64,000 bases of DNA from the NCBI GenBank assembly GCA_965199805.1, contig CBDATO010000001.1, forward strand, positions 2,914,001-2,978,000, given 5' to 3'. Each line of letters starts with the position of its first letter. Position 1 is the stretch's first letter. Below, piece after piece: positions 9,611 to 18,837 of this stretch. This stretch comes from DATAZK01 sp965199805 (lineage in GTDB: Bacteria; Actinomycetota; Actinomycetes; Frankiales; Frankiaceae). The translations under genes and the position numbers were made by a program. The notes below the pieces were generated by a model, which did no database searches, was not told the origin of the DNA, and saw only the letters and a program-made list of their open reading frames with translations.

Positions 9611-9659
9611 AGCTGCGGATGGTGGTCGAGGGTTCTTGAACGTCGGCGTCGCACCTTCC

Positions 9660-9806
9660 GGGCCTACCAGCGTGTCCGTCTAAGTGAGTGACCGGTTGTC
9701 ATGGTGTCAGCGTTGTCTGGTCAGGTGAACTCGGCCGAGAGACATGAGGTCGCCTGGTTGAGGGCGGGGTGCCAGGATGCGATGCCTGTGCCGCGGCCGA
9801 GCACCT
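9660..9806 (-). pseudogene. IS256 3'-end relic
   Basis: The sequence matches the terminal part of the IS256 element at 56484-57893: the end repeat (TAAGTGAGTGACCGG) and the last codons of its transposase (GRGTGIASWHPALNQ). It is cut on the right by IS481-a at the CTAG at 9818. Confidence 0.75.
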
Positions 9807-9821
9807 CCTGCGTGGCGCTAG

Positions 9822-10894
9822 GTGTTCTGACCACGGACGTTGTTGACAGTCGCGGCGTGGTGAGTTGATCGAGGGAGGGCCTCCGGGGCGGAGTGGGTGT
9901 TGCGAAGCATCCAGCCCCAAATCCCAGGAGGCCCTCGTGGGTCACGCTAATGCCCGTCTGACTGTCCATGGCCGACTGCTGCTGGTACGGCGGGTCCTTT
10001 CCGGTCATAAGCCAGGTGAGGTCGCCAAGCAGCTCGGTGTCAGCCGCCAGACCGTCTACAAGTGGGTCCGCCGCTATGCCGCAGACGGGCCGGCCGGCCT
10101 GCCAGACAGGTCGTCACGTCCGCACTCGATGCCGCGGGCGACAGCACCGGACACGGTCACCCGGATCGTGGCGACCCGGCTGACGCTGCACGCCGGGCCA
10201 GTCCGGGTCGCGGCCTCGTTGGGTTTGACCGCCAGCACCGTCGGTGCGGTGATCCGCCGCGAGGGCCTGCCGCAGCTGGCCGACCTGGATCGCATCACCG
10301 GCGAATTGATCCGCGCCTCGGCCCGGCGCAGCAATGTTCGTTACGAGCACCGCCGGCCTGGTGACCTGCTGCATGTCGACGTGAAGAAACTCGGCCGCAT
10401 CCCGGACGGCGGCGGCTGGCGAATCCACGGCCAAGACACCCAGCGGCACGTCAGCTCCGGCCGAGGCTGGGACTACGTCCACGTCGCCGTCGACGACCAC
10501 AGCCGCCTGGCCTACGTCGAGATCCTGCCGGACGAGACCGGCGACACCTGCGCCGTCTTCCTGCACCGCGCCGCCGGCTGGTTCCGCAGCCTAGGCGCTC
10601 AGTGTTGTAGTGGGTGACCCATGCGTCACCGTCCGGCGGGTTGCTGACGGACAATGCGATGGCCTACCGGCGCAGCAGAACCTGGGCGGCGGTCTGCTCC
10701 GCACTGCAGATCAAGCGTCGTTTTATTCAGCCTGGCCGGCCGTGGACGAACGGCAAAGCCGAGCGTCTCAACCGCACCCTGCAATCGGAGTGGGCCTACT
10801 CCCGCGCATGGACCTGCCAACGCTGACCGGACCGCTGCGCTTGATCCCCCAATCAGCCGCCTCGCCGCGTGAACAACGTGTCCGGTCAGAACAG
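9822..10894 (+). mobile_element. IS481-family element a (rearranged copy)
   Basis: The ends are TGTTCTGACC-type inverted repeats (left 9823, right complement ending 10894), flanked by CTAG at 9818-9821 and 10895-10898. The element is close to IS481-b (17370-18466) but carries an internal deletion and a small inverted insertion. Confidence 0.85.
9937..10872 (+). pseudogene. IS481-family transposase, internally rearranged
   Basis: From GTG 9937 (AGGAGG upstream) the frame gives HTH residues GEVAKQLGVSRQTVYKWVR and most of the rve integrase core (DLLHVDVKKLGRIPDGGGW, DYVHVAVDDHSRLAY). Near 10593 it meets a 26-base insert that breaks the frame. Reading resumes as GLLTDNAMAYRRS and TNGKAERLNRTLQSEWAY, but the stretch corresponding to WVAHYNTERAHTS of the intact copy is gone before ISRLAA. 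The 26-base insert is the reverse complement of part of that missing stretch. The gene cannot make a full transposase. Confidence 0.85.
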
Positions 10895-10954
10895 CTAGGT
10901 ACTGCAGCGCATGGCGTTCCGCAGCGTCTCGATTAGCCCCGGCGACCGCTGGGC

Positions 10955-11180
10955 CTAGCTCGCCGGCCCGGCGGCGGCACCAGCCTGAATTTCAGGAAGA
11001 GCGCGCGTTTCTGCTGCGGATAGTCGCTGGAGTGGGTGCACCGACCCCGGTGACGCTTTCGGCCATGTCTTGACCAGCGTCCGGTCGACGCGGATCGCGA
11101 CCGAGGTCTCCGACACCCGAACATCGGCAATCTTGCCGACGTGCGCACACCGCACCGAGTGGAGTGCCGCCCGACTGGGA
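10955..11180 (-). pseudogene. Probable IS481-type transposase C-terminal relic
   Basis: The minus strand reads RCAHVGKIADVRVSETSVAIR, which resembles the C-terminal beta-barrel tail found after the rve core in long IS481-type transposases. No catalytic core is attached. The assignment rests on this one pattern. Confidence 0.35.
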
Positions 11181-11364
11181 CATGGCAGTCCAGAGCGACG
11201 GTCAAAACACCTACCACACCGGCTCTAACACCGTGGCAGCGGCCGCCACACCGGCTTCGCCACCGCGGCGAGTACCGCCTAGAAAAAGGCGGTTGGTCTG
11301 TTTCGTGGCGGAGGTTGCGGCACTTGTATTGGGAGCTTGTCCGCCGTCGCCAGCGTGACCCCTT

Positions 11365-11410
11365 GTTGGACGACGAGCTGGGTGACGACCTGCGGGGCGG
11401 GTAGCGACAC
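11365..11410 (+). repeat. Orphan terminal sequence of the three-gene transposon
   Basis: These 46 bases are the exact reverse complement of 19570-19615, the right end of the DUF6431/transposase/ATPase element. Nothing else of that element is attached; it joins straight into an IS110 transposase frame at 11411. It is probably the scar of a deletion that removed the rest of a second or third copy. Confidence 0.8.
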
Positions 11411-12430
11411 GATCGACCTGGCCGTGGTTGATACGGGCGGTGGTCGGGTCCACGCGCACGTCGCTGACACAGCTGACGGCGCTGGCTATCGGCGGATGCT
11501 CGCCTGGGCGGGTGAGCATGCTCCCGGTCGCCGAATCTGGGCGCTGGAAGGCACCGGCAGCTTCGCCGCTGGACTCGTCGTCGTCCTGACGGAAGCCGGT
11601 GAAAAGGGTCGTTGAGGTCGGGGCGCTGGAGCGGGCTCGTGGGGCTAGGAGCGATCGGATTGACGCGATTCGGGCTGCGCGGGAAGCGCTTTCCCGCGAA
11701 CAGCAGGGTGCTTCCCGCGCCGGTGGCCTGCGCGAGGTTCTGCGCATGGTCTTCGCCTGCCGGGGAAGTGTGCTGGTCAGCCGCACCGAAGCCGTCGACG
11801 AGCTTACAGTCTCGTTGTGGTCGCACCCGAGCGGTTGCGAGCTCAGCTGCGCGGCCGATCGCTGGCTGTTCAGCTGACCCGATCGAGTAGCTGCAGTCCG
11901 AGCCGACGGTACCGGTCGAGCATCGTCTGTCGGTGTTCACCGGCAGTCGCTGGCGGCACGGATGCGTTTCCTGTCGGCGCCGCTGGCTGAGCTCGATCCG
12001 CAGCTGCTCCAGCTGATCAGGCAGCACCTGGCGGGGCCGGCGCTGCTTGCTGAACCCGGCGTCGGGCCAGTCGTGGCAGCACAGCTGGCTGATCAGCTGG
12101 TCTCACCAAGGACGAGTACGCAGCGAAGCGGCGTTCGCTTCCCTTGCGGGCGTCGCTCCGCTTGAGACCAGCAGTGGACAACGCTCCCGCCACCGGCTCA
12201 ACCGCGGCGGTGACCGGGCGCTCACCCGAGCCCTGCACACGGTCGCCATCACCCGAATGCGGTGTCACCCCGAGACCCGCGCCCACGAGCAACGGCGCAG
12301 CGCCGAAGGCAAGCCACACCCCGACATTCGCCGGTCAATCAAGCGCGCACCCGCTCGCCGTCTCTACCCGACGAATCCAGGCGGCAGCGCAGCTCGACAC
12401 CGTCGCAGCAACCGCATGACAAAACATAGG
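11411..12430 (+). pseudogene. IS110-family transposase a, frameshifted, 5' truncated
   Basis: Successive frames give an IS110 (DEDD) transposase: IDLAVVDTGGGRVHAHVADT and the core Glu region RRIWALEGTGSFAAGL first, then RGARSDRIDAIRAAREAL in another frame, then LAGPALLAEPGVGPVVAAQL and the C-terminal signature SLAGVAPLETSSGQRSRHR. At least three frameshifts are present and the N-terminus is replaced by the transposon scar. After 12430 comes ACGGGCTGCTGCGCCAGT, a bit of an IS30 transposase gene (NGLLRQ), also found beside IS110-b, so the original element had inserted into an IS30. A related C-terminal half lies at 34441-34939. Confidence 0.85.
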
Positions 12431-12625
12431 ATCGTCCAACGGGCTGCTGCGCCAGTCTTCCGACAAGGCTCCAGGCTCGGGGGGTTGCACTCAGCGGGAC
12501 CGTCAAGAAATCGCGGTTCGAGTAACGCCAGGCCGCTAAAACCCGCGATTATGCGAACCGGGCGGCTAGATTGCACGATCCTATCGACGTTGCGTCCACC
12601 GCGTGGACCTGCCGTGGCTTCTTCG

Positions 12626-12663
12626 CCAAGCGTGAACTCGTCAGGTGAACTCCCCACGCTTGG
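12626..12663 (+). promoter_or_regulatory. Inverted repeat upstream of the acyl-CoA dehydrogenase
   Basis: CCAAGCGTG (12626-12634) and CACGCTTGG (12655-12663) are perfect complements separated by 20 bases. The right arm lies where a -35 box would sit for a -10-like TATCCT at 12685-12690. It could be a repressor operator (TetR or MarR style), or the two arms could pair as a weak hairpin. No regulator gene is adjacent. Confidence 0.4.
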
Positions 12664-12721
12664 TCTCCGGACACCCGTTTGTGGTATCCTAAGGACAAAA
12701 ACAACAGGATGGGGGAAACTG

Positions 12722-13954
12722 ATGACGAACGTACAGACCGACGATGACGACGAGTGGATTCGCTTACATTGGGATCCGGAGATGACCGTCGCCGAGTGGT
12801 GGTGGACGCTCGCGCAGGCGCGCCTTACGAACCCGATCCTGCCGGAGCCTTGGGGTCGCGGTTGGGATCGGCGGCGAGCCGCCGGGCATGCGACAGCGCT
12901 CGGTCGTGCTGGTGCTCTCGGGCCGCCGACTGGTATCGGCGTTTCGCTCACGGCGCCGACGCTCCTTGCGCACGGCTCAACTGAGCTCATCGAGCGTTTG
13001 GTACCGGCTGTGCTCGAGGGCCGTCATTCATGGTGCCAGCTGTTCTCAGAACCGGGCGCCGGCTCTGATCTCGCTGGACTGCAGACAAGAGCGGAGCGCG
13101 ACGGCGACGAATGGGTCATTAACGGGCAGAAGGTGTGGACCACGTTGGGGCAATGGGCCGACTACGGAATCTTGATAGCGCGTTCGGATGCCACGCTTCC
13201 AAAGCACCAGGGCATCACCTTCTTCGCGCTCCCGATGCGGCAGGGGGGCGTCGAGGTCCGCCCGCTGCGCGAAATGACCGGGCGGGCGGGTTTCAATGAG
13301 GTCTTTCTCACGGACGCGCGAGTGCCGCACGATCACGTCGTCGGCGATGTGAACGGTGGGTGGGCGGTCGCGAACACTACGTTATCGGTGGAGCGGCAAA
13401 GCATTGCGTCGACAGCCTCGGACTCGAGCGCCGCTATTCCTGGATCGCTTGCTGGACACCTCAGTCAGCCGGCCGGACGCTTCACCCGCGGTGAGGCGGA
13501 ATTTGCGGGGGCCGGCGTCGGACGTGAGCGGGTCCAGCAGTTGATCAGGTTGGCGAGTGACGCGGGGAGACTCGCCGACGCGACCGTTCGGCAGGATCTT
13601 GCGCGTCTTCATAGTCTGGTCGAGATCACCGCGTGGCACACTGGTCGGGCGAATACGGGTTCTGCGGCGACCGGCGGTGAGGGCAACGTTGCCAAGCTCC
13701 GCAACTCCCAGACTGTGCGCCTTGCCCGCGAACTTGGTAACCGGATCCTCGGCATGCAGGGGACCGTCGTGGGTGCAGGCACTGCTAGCGCGGGAGAGAT
13801 TCAGGAAATGACGTTATTTTCGCCGGGACCCGCGATCTACGGTGGCACCGATGAAATCCAGCGTAACATCATTGGTGAGCGAGTGCTCGGTCTCGCGAAG
13901 GAGCCCGGTCCTGCCAGCACGACCCCTTTCAACGAGCTCCTACGAAACAGCTGA
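12722..13954 (+). CDS. Acyl-CoA dehydrogenase (FadE family)
   Basis: The 410-residue flavoenzyme would introduce an alpha-beta double bond into an acyl-CoA. The FAD/substrate signature WCQLFSEPGAGSDLAG lies near residue 102 and the C-terminal FAD motif YGGTDEIQRNIIGERVLG near 378. At the position of the medium-chain enzyme's catalytic Glu (EGT) this protein has GGT, as in several actinobacterial FadE proteins that work as one half of a two-subunit enzyme. I chose ATG 12722 because GGGGGAAA lies just before it; the frame runs open further upstream only because it crosses IS110 debris. The gene is monocistronic and flanked by IS remnants. Confidence 0.88.
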   Translation: MTNVQTDDDDEWIRLHWDPEMTVAEWWWTLAQARLTNPILPEPWGRGWDRRRAAGHATALGRAGALGPPTGIGVSLTAPTLLAHGSTELIERLVPAVLEGRHSWCQLFSEPGAGSDLAGLQTRAERDGDEWVINGQKVWTTLGQWADYGILIARSDATLPKHQGITFFALPMRQGGVEVRPLREMTGRAGFNEVFLTDARVPHDHVVGDVNGGWAVANTTLSVERQSIASTASDSSAAIPGSLAGHLSQPAGRFTRGEAEFAGAGVGRERVQQLIRLASDAGRLADATVRQDLARLHSLVEITAWHTGRANTGSAATGGEGNVAKLRNSQTVRLARELGNRILGMQGTVVGAGTASAGEIQEMTLFSPGPAIYGGTDEIQRNIIGERVLGLAKEPGPASTTPFNELLRNS

Positions 13955-14319
13955 CCGGATTCGAGATTCATTCATTTCGTCGCGATTCTGGCCGATTTGC
14001 CTGTTCTAGATTTACACCAAATCTTTGATCCGATCACGGCCTCCAAGATTTGTCCAGTGGCCTCGACACGGGTTGCGTCCATATGACTAATTGTTCTAGG
14101 CCGGTTTGGGCAGGTAACTGCGGATTTGATTCGAGTTCATCGCTAAGTCACTGGCTCGGCAAGATCTTGACGCATCCGGGCATCGGTTTTGACACTACGT
14201 CTGCGGCAGCGGGTGCGCTTCGAACGGACGAAATGTTGGCTCAGTGGCCCGCGTTGCGCGCACTTCAACAAGATCGTCGATGGGTGAACTGTCTACTGCG
14301 CCCGCGGCACCGTCCAGCG
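13955..14319. other. Intergenic stretch without a recognisable gene
   Basis: It is more A/T-rich than the surroundings at its start. An open frame from about 14050 contains plausible protein-like residues to about 14280, but I recognise no family and it runs straight into IS1380 debris. It may be the truncated beginning of a lost gene. Confidence 0.4.
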
Positions 14320-14480
14320 CTTACCCGTTGGGCAACACTGGAGCCGACTCATCCAGACCGGGCTCACCCGCATCGCCGCCACTGCACGCGGCTGACCGTC
14401 GACCGCAGCCCGCCCGACAACCCAAAAGACCACCGCAGAAACGGCGCCACCGGACGTACCCCGGCGAATTGTAGCTACAG
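14320..14480 (+). pseudogene. IS1380 3'-end relic
   Basis: The sequence parallels the last transposase codons of the IS1380 copies (HWSRLIQTGLTRIAA) and the following non-coding tail, including GACCACCGCAG. No terminal repeat is visible at the right edge. Confidence 0.75.
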
Positions 14481-14729
14481 AACCAAATCCCGACCCGAAG
14501 TCGCTCAGCGCACGCCGAGGGTATTCTGCTTCGCGTGGAAGTTGAGGTGGCGGTCCCCCGCCTAAGACCTTCCTTGCGGTAGGCCTCGGGTGTCCGACCA
14601 AGAACGCCACTAGCCCGGAGAGTTCACGGGTTATCGGCGTGAGCCGCTGTTGATCAATGAGAAGGGCTCCTGACCAGGGAGGATGCGTCTTGCTGAGGGA
14701 CGTTTCCACCGTGGCACAGCAGCACCTTT

Positions 14730-15296
14730 ATGGTGATCGATCGTAGCGGGTTCTACCCGGCTGTCCGTGTCGACGCGGCGGGTCGGCAGCTGGTATCGCA
14801 TGCCGGTGGTGTGCTGCTTGCTGAGACCGTGCGGGCAGCCGGTCTGGACCGGCAGTTGTCGGCGGCTCTGTCACGGTGGCGGCGCCCGCAGGCCCGCCAT
14901 GACCCGGGCAAGGTCCTGCTCGATCTGGCGATCATGCTCGCCCTCGGCGGCGACTGCCTTGCCGACATCGCCACGGTCCGAGCAGCACCGGCCGTGTTCG
15001 GCCCGGTGGCCTCGGATGCGACGGTTTCCCGCACCATCACCGGCCTGGCCGCCGACGGCGACCGGGTGCTGGCCGCGATCGGCAAGGCCCGCGCCGCGGT
15101 CCGGAGCCGAGTCTGGGAAGCGCGCCGGATCGCACGCGCCGAACGCCGCCGGAACCGTCACTGTCGACCTGGATGCCACCCTGGTGACGGCGCATTCGGA
15201 TAAAAAAGGTGCGACGCCGACGTTCAAGATGGGCTTCGGTCACCATCCGCTGCTGGGCTTTGTCGACCACGGCGCGGATGGCACCGGTGAGATGGT
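14730..15296 (+). pseudogene. IS1380 transposase, N-terminal part (element D)
   Basis: The frame starts RSGFYPAVRVDAAGRQLVSH like the other copies and is intact to about 15115, where one extra base shifts it. The correct frame resumes as NAAGTVTVDLDATLVTAHSD and stops being IS1380 at 15296, the transposon insertion point. Confidence 0.88.
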
Positions 15297-15363
15297 GTTG
15301 ACCGTCGCTCTGGCTGAGGATGACGGTGTCGCTGGTCGTGACGATGTGGTGCGGGCATGAAGG

Positions 15364-15390
15364 AGCCCCGCCGGCTGGGCCGGCGGGGCT
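15364..15390. terminator. GC-rich hairpin after the transposon ATPase gene
   Basis: AGCCCCGCCGG and CCGGCGGGGCT form an 11-base perfect stem around a 5-base loop, about 45 bases beyond the ATPase stop (minus strand). There is no U-run on either side, so it would be an actinobacterial-style hairpin terminator at best. Confidence 0.55.
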
Positions 15391-15432
15391 TGGTGTTCAT
15401 GGTGTCGTCGTGATGTTCGGCTTGTCGCTTTC

Positions 15433-16245
15433 CTATTCGGAGGTGACTTCGGTGACGGCGGCTCGGGCGGCGGATTCGTCGACGATGGCTTTGCTGGGGG
15501 CGTAGGCGGCGACGAGGGCTTGGACGGCGAGGTTGTTCACGGCGCGGGGCAGGCCGCGGGAGATCTGGTGGATCAGGGCGGTGGCGTCGTCGCTGAACAG
15601 CGTGTCGGACCGGCCGGCGAGCTTGAGGTGATGGGCGATGTAGCCGGCGGTCTCGGTGCCGGTCATGCCGTGCATCGCATACCGCAGCGTGATGCGTTGG
15701 TCGAGTGCGGCGAAGGTGCCGAGCTTGATCCGCCGGCGCAGGGTGGGCTGGCCGACGAGCAGGCACCCGAACGGGCTGTGGCTGTCCATTTCACTGTTGG
15801 TCAACAGCCGGAGCTCTTCGAGTTGGTCGGCGCCGAGCAGGTGCGCCTCGTCCAGGACGATGATGGCGGTGCGGCCACGTTCGTGTTCCTCGGCGGCGAG
15901 CAGGTCCATGGTCTGCGGGATGAGCGCCGCTTTGTGAAAGCGGGGCATGCCGCCGAGGGCGGTGACGATCCCGCCGTAGAGACCACGGCCGCCGACGGCC
16001 GGGTTGCCCAGGTAGATGATCGTGTGCCGCGACGGGTCCAGCGCCGCTAGCGCGGCACGGACGGCGACGGTCTTGCCTGCGCCGACTTCGCCGGTGACGA
16101 CACCGAGGCCGCGTTCGGAGATGCACCATCCGATCCGGGCGACGGCTTCGGCGTGCGCGCCGTGGCGGTGCAGCATCTGGGGTGCGAGCTGCCGGCCGAA
16201 CGGGGTGGTCGTGAATCCGTAATGCGACTTCAGTTTCTCGATCAC
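15433..16245 (-). CDS. Transposition AAA ATPase (ExeA/TniB-like)
   Basis: The 270-residue P-loop ATPase has Walker A GEVGAGKTVAVR (about residue 50), Walker B IIVLDEAHLL (about 122) and downstream sensor/arginine features in LDQRITLRYAM. It resembles ExeA/TniB/IstB-class helpers that bind DNA, choose targets and activate a DDE transposase. The GTG start overlaps the stop of the transposase gene (GTGA), so the two are translationally coupled. The opening MIEKLKSHYGFTTTPFG is the conserved start also seen, split by an ISL3, in the relic copy at 54-56 kb. The reading frame is intact. Confidence 0.85.
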   Translation of the reverse strand: MIEKLKSHYGFTTTPFGRQLAPQMLHRHGAHAEAVARIGWCISERGLGVVTGEVGAGKTVAVRAALAALDPSRHTIIYLGNPAVGGRGLYGGIVTALGGMPRFHKAALIPQTMDLLAAEEHERGRTAIIVLDEAHLLGADQLEELRLLTNSEMDSHSPFGCLLVGQPTLRRRIKLGTFAALDQRITLRYAMHGMTGTETAGYIAHHLKLAGRSDTLFSDDATALIHQISRGLPRAVNNLAVQALVAAYAPSKAIVDESAARAAVTEVTSE

Positions 16246-17369
16246 GCCGGCACCTCATTCTTGGCGGAGTTGTGGTCGCTGCCGCCGTCGGTGCTGTCGG
16301 GGATCTGCGGCTGCCCGGCAAGCTGCTGGTTGTCGGGTAGTTGGGAGTAGCGGACCCGTTCGGCGAGTTCGGCGGTGTGCTGGGTTTCGACGAGGCGCAG
16401 GTAGTCGATGCCGGTCGCCGCCGGCGGCGGTGGGGTGGTGTCGTCGGGTCGGGCTTTGTGGTGCACGTGCCGGTCGATGCGGTGCGGCACCGCGGCGCCC
16501 ATCGGACGGCCGTGCCAGCGGACGGCGATGCTCGTGAGGTCGAACGGGTCGAAGACCAGCTCAACCTTCCGGCCGACCAGGGCAGCGTCGACCTCGTACT
16601 GATTGCCGTGCAGGCCAACGGTGGCGGTCTTGGTGACGGTGCGCCATTCCGACCACAGGAACGCCTCCCGCAGCTGGGCGGGTGTCGGCGACGCCGGCGG
16701 GTTCGCTGCGGACCAACGTTCGTGCGGACTCTGCCCGGTTTCGGAGTGCTCGCGGCGGTGATAGACGGTTTCGACCCACGCGGTGAACAGGGTGTTCAAC
16801 TCGACCATGTCGGACAGTTCGCGGCCGGTGCCGATCTCGACGAGGAACTGGTCACGGACGGTGCGAAAGAACCGTTCGATTTTGCCGCGGCCGGCGGGCT
16901 GCCCTGGCCGGGAGTGGGTCAGCCGGATCCCCAGGCTGGCGCAGGCCCGCAGCAGCTGCCGGTCGACGAATGCTGACCCGTTGTCGACATAGATGCTGGC
17001 GGGGACGCCGCGGGCGGCGAGCCCCGTGCGCAGCGCGGCTTCCAGCCGCACGGTGTCTTCCCGGCGGGCCCACCGATAGCCGGTCAGCATCCGGCTGTGA
17101 TCGTCGATGAAGGCGAACAGGATCGCTTTGCGGCCGGCGACGGTCGGGCCGTGCAACGCATCGCCGGTCCACCGCACGTTTGGTGAGTCGGCCTCGAACC
17201 GGCCGAACACTGCCGGTGGCCGGCCACCGGGCCGGGTGTTCAGCTCAAGCCGCTCGAAGTGGCGTTGCAGCGTCCGGGCCCCTGGCGACCAGCCCGAAGA
17301 CGCCCGCAGAATCGCCGTGATCTGGGCTGCGGTCCGCTCCGGCACTTCCTTCTTCAGCGCGACGGCTAG

Positions 17370-18466
17370 CTGTACTCGGCCGAGACGTTGTTGACAGTCG
17401 CGGCGTGGTGAGTTGATCGAGGGAGGGCCTCCGGGGCGGAGTGGGTGTTGCGAAGCATCCAGCCCCAAATCCCAGGAGGCCCTCGTGGGTCACGCTAATG
17501 CCCGTCTGACTGTCCATGGCCGACTGCTGCTGGTACGGCGGGTCCTTTCCGGTCATAAGCCAGGTGAGGTCGCCAAGCAGCTCGGTGTCAGCCGCCAGAC
17601 CGTCTACAAGTGGGTCCGCCGCTATGCCGCAGACGGGCCGGCCGGCCTGCCAGACAGGTCGTCACGTCCGCACTCGATGCCGCGGGCGACAGCACCGGAC
17701 ACGGTCACCCGGATCGTGGCGACCCGGCTGACGCTGCACGCCGGGCCAGTCCGGGTCGCGGCCTCGTTGGGTTTGACCGCCAGCACCGTCGGTGCGGTGA
17801 TCCGCCGCGAGGGCCTGCCGCAGCTGGCCGACCTGGATCGCATCACCGGCGAATTGATCCGCGCCTCGGCCCGGCGCAGCAATGTTCGTTACGAGCACCG
17901 CCGGCCTGGTGACCTGCTGCATGTCGACGTGAAGAAACTTGGCCGCATCCCGGACGGCGGCGGCTGGCGAATCCACGGCCAAGACACCCAGCGGCACGTC
18001 AGCTCCGGCCGAGGCTGGGACTACGTCCACGTCGCCGTCGACGACCACAGCCGCCTGGCCTACGTCGAGATCCTGCCGGACGAGACCGGCGACAGCTGCG
18101 CTGCTTTCCTGCACCGCGCCGCTGGCTGGTTCCGCAGTCTGGGTGTCACCGTGCGGCGGGTGCTTACTGACAACGCGCTGGCCTACCGGCGCAGCAACGC
18201 TTGGGCGGTGGTCTGCTCCGCCCTGCAAATCAGGCGTCGCTTCATCCAGCCCGGCCGGCCCTGGACAAACGGCAAAGCCGAGCGTCTGAACCGCACTCTG
18301 CAAACCGAATGGGCCTACTCCAAAGCCTGGACCTGCAACACCGACCGAACGGCGGCGCTTGCTCCCTGGGTCGCCCACTACAACACTGAACGAGCCCACA
18401 CCTCACTCGCCGACCGGACTCCAATCAGCCGCCTCGCCGCGTGAACAACGTGTCCGGTCAGAACAG
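17370..18466 (+). mobile_element. IS481-family element b (1097 bp, intact transposase)
   Basis: It is flanked by CTAG at 17366-17369 and 18467-18470. The right end is a regular TGTTCTGACCGG-type repeat. The left end (TGTACTCGGCCGAG...) departs from the consensus over about ten bases and then rejoins it at ACGTTGTTGACAG, so the left end may be functionally weakened. Confidence 0.88.
17485..18444 (+). CDS. IS481-family transposase (element b)
   Basis: The 319-residue protein has an N-terminal helix-turn-helix (KQLGVSRQTVYKWVRRYA, about residues 33-50) and an rve DDE core with Asp in LLHVDVKKLG, Asp in VLTDNALAYRR and Glu in NGKAERLNRTLQTEW. It ends HTSLADRTPISRLAA. GTG 17485 is chosen because AGGAGG (17474-17479) sits at normal spacing; a longer frame upstream lacks similarity. 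This is the only undamaged IS481 transposase in the window and serves as the reference for the broken copies at 9.9 and 45.3 kb. Confidence 0.9.
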   Translation: MGHANARLTVHGRLLLVRRVLSGHKPGEVAKQLGVSRQTVYKWVRRYAADGPAGLPDRSSRPHSMPRATAPDTVTRIVATRLTLHAGPVRVAASLGLTASTVGAVIRREGLPQLADLDRITGELIRASARRSNVRYEHRRPGDLLHVDVKKLGRIPDGGGWRIHGQDTQRHVSSGRGWDYVHVAVDDHSRLAYVEILPDETGDSCAAFLHRAAGWFRSLGVTVRRVLTDNALAYRRSNAWAVVCSALQIRRRFIQPGRPWTNGKAERLNRTLQTEWAYSKAWTCNTDRTAALAPWVAHYNTERAHTSLADRTPISRLAA

Positions 18467-18837
18467 CTAGCTCCAGCAGCTCGGCCGGGGTCCGCGGCAG
18501 AACCCGCCGCGGCTCGGGCACGAGGGCATCGAACCCGCCACGGCGCCAATCGCGGATCCACCGGTCGATCGTGGGCCTCGAGATCCGCACCGGCCGGCCG
18601 AACGGACCGTCATGGTCGGCGTCGGCCAGTGCCCGCACCAGCCGGCCGCGTTGCTTCGTCGACAGTTTCGGGTCAGCAGCCTGGCGGATCAGCGCATACC
18701 GAAACAGGCCGACCGCACGGGCCCGTTCGGCCCGCACCCGTTCTTCCTCATGCGCCGATGCCATCAACCTTCTCCTTCGCGGTCGCAAATGCATACGAGT
18801 CGCGAGGCTCGCCGATCAGCCGACGCCGCCGGAAGGG

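Larger units (their letters stand above)
16242..18764 (-). pseudogene. DDE (rve/Mu-type) transposase, split by IS481-b
   Basis: The N-terminal part (18764-18467) has a basic helix-turn-helix with SRPTIDRWIRDWRRGG. The C-terminal part (17365-16242) has the integrase core: RWTGDALHGPTV with the first Asp, FIDDHSRMLTGYRW, IYVDNGSAFVD with the second Asp, and GRGKIERFFRTVRDQF with the Glu. Next comes a Mu-type C-terminal barrel (VGLHGNQYEVDAALVG). Deleting IS481-b and one CTAG rejoins the halves in frame (LLELAVALKKEV) as 474 codons. GGAGAAGG precedes ATG 18764. The gene was intact until the IS481 landed. Confidence 0.88.

Noticed and set aside
12047..13954. A 635-codon frame covering the acyl-CoA dehydrogenase with a long N-terminal extension
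   Set aside because: The first 225 codons are IS110/IS30 debris in the same frame by chance; ATG 12722 with its own ribosome site and the family's normal length mark the real gene.
14050..14565. A 171-codon gene downstream of the acyl-CoA dehydrogenase
   Set aside because: The second half is IS1380 3' debris in a non-coding frame and the first half has no recognisable family.
15520..16050. A plus-strand regulator gene inside the three-gene transposon
   Set aside because: It is the complement of the well-supported ATPase gene and has no motif of its own.
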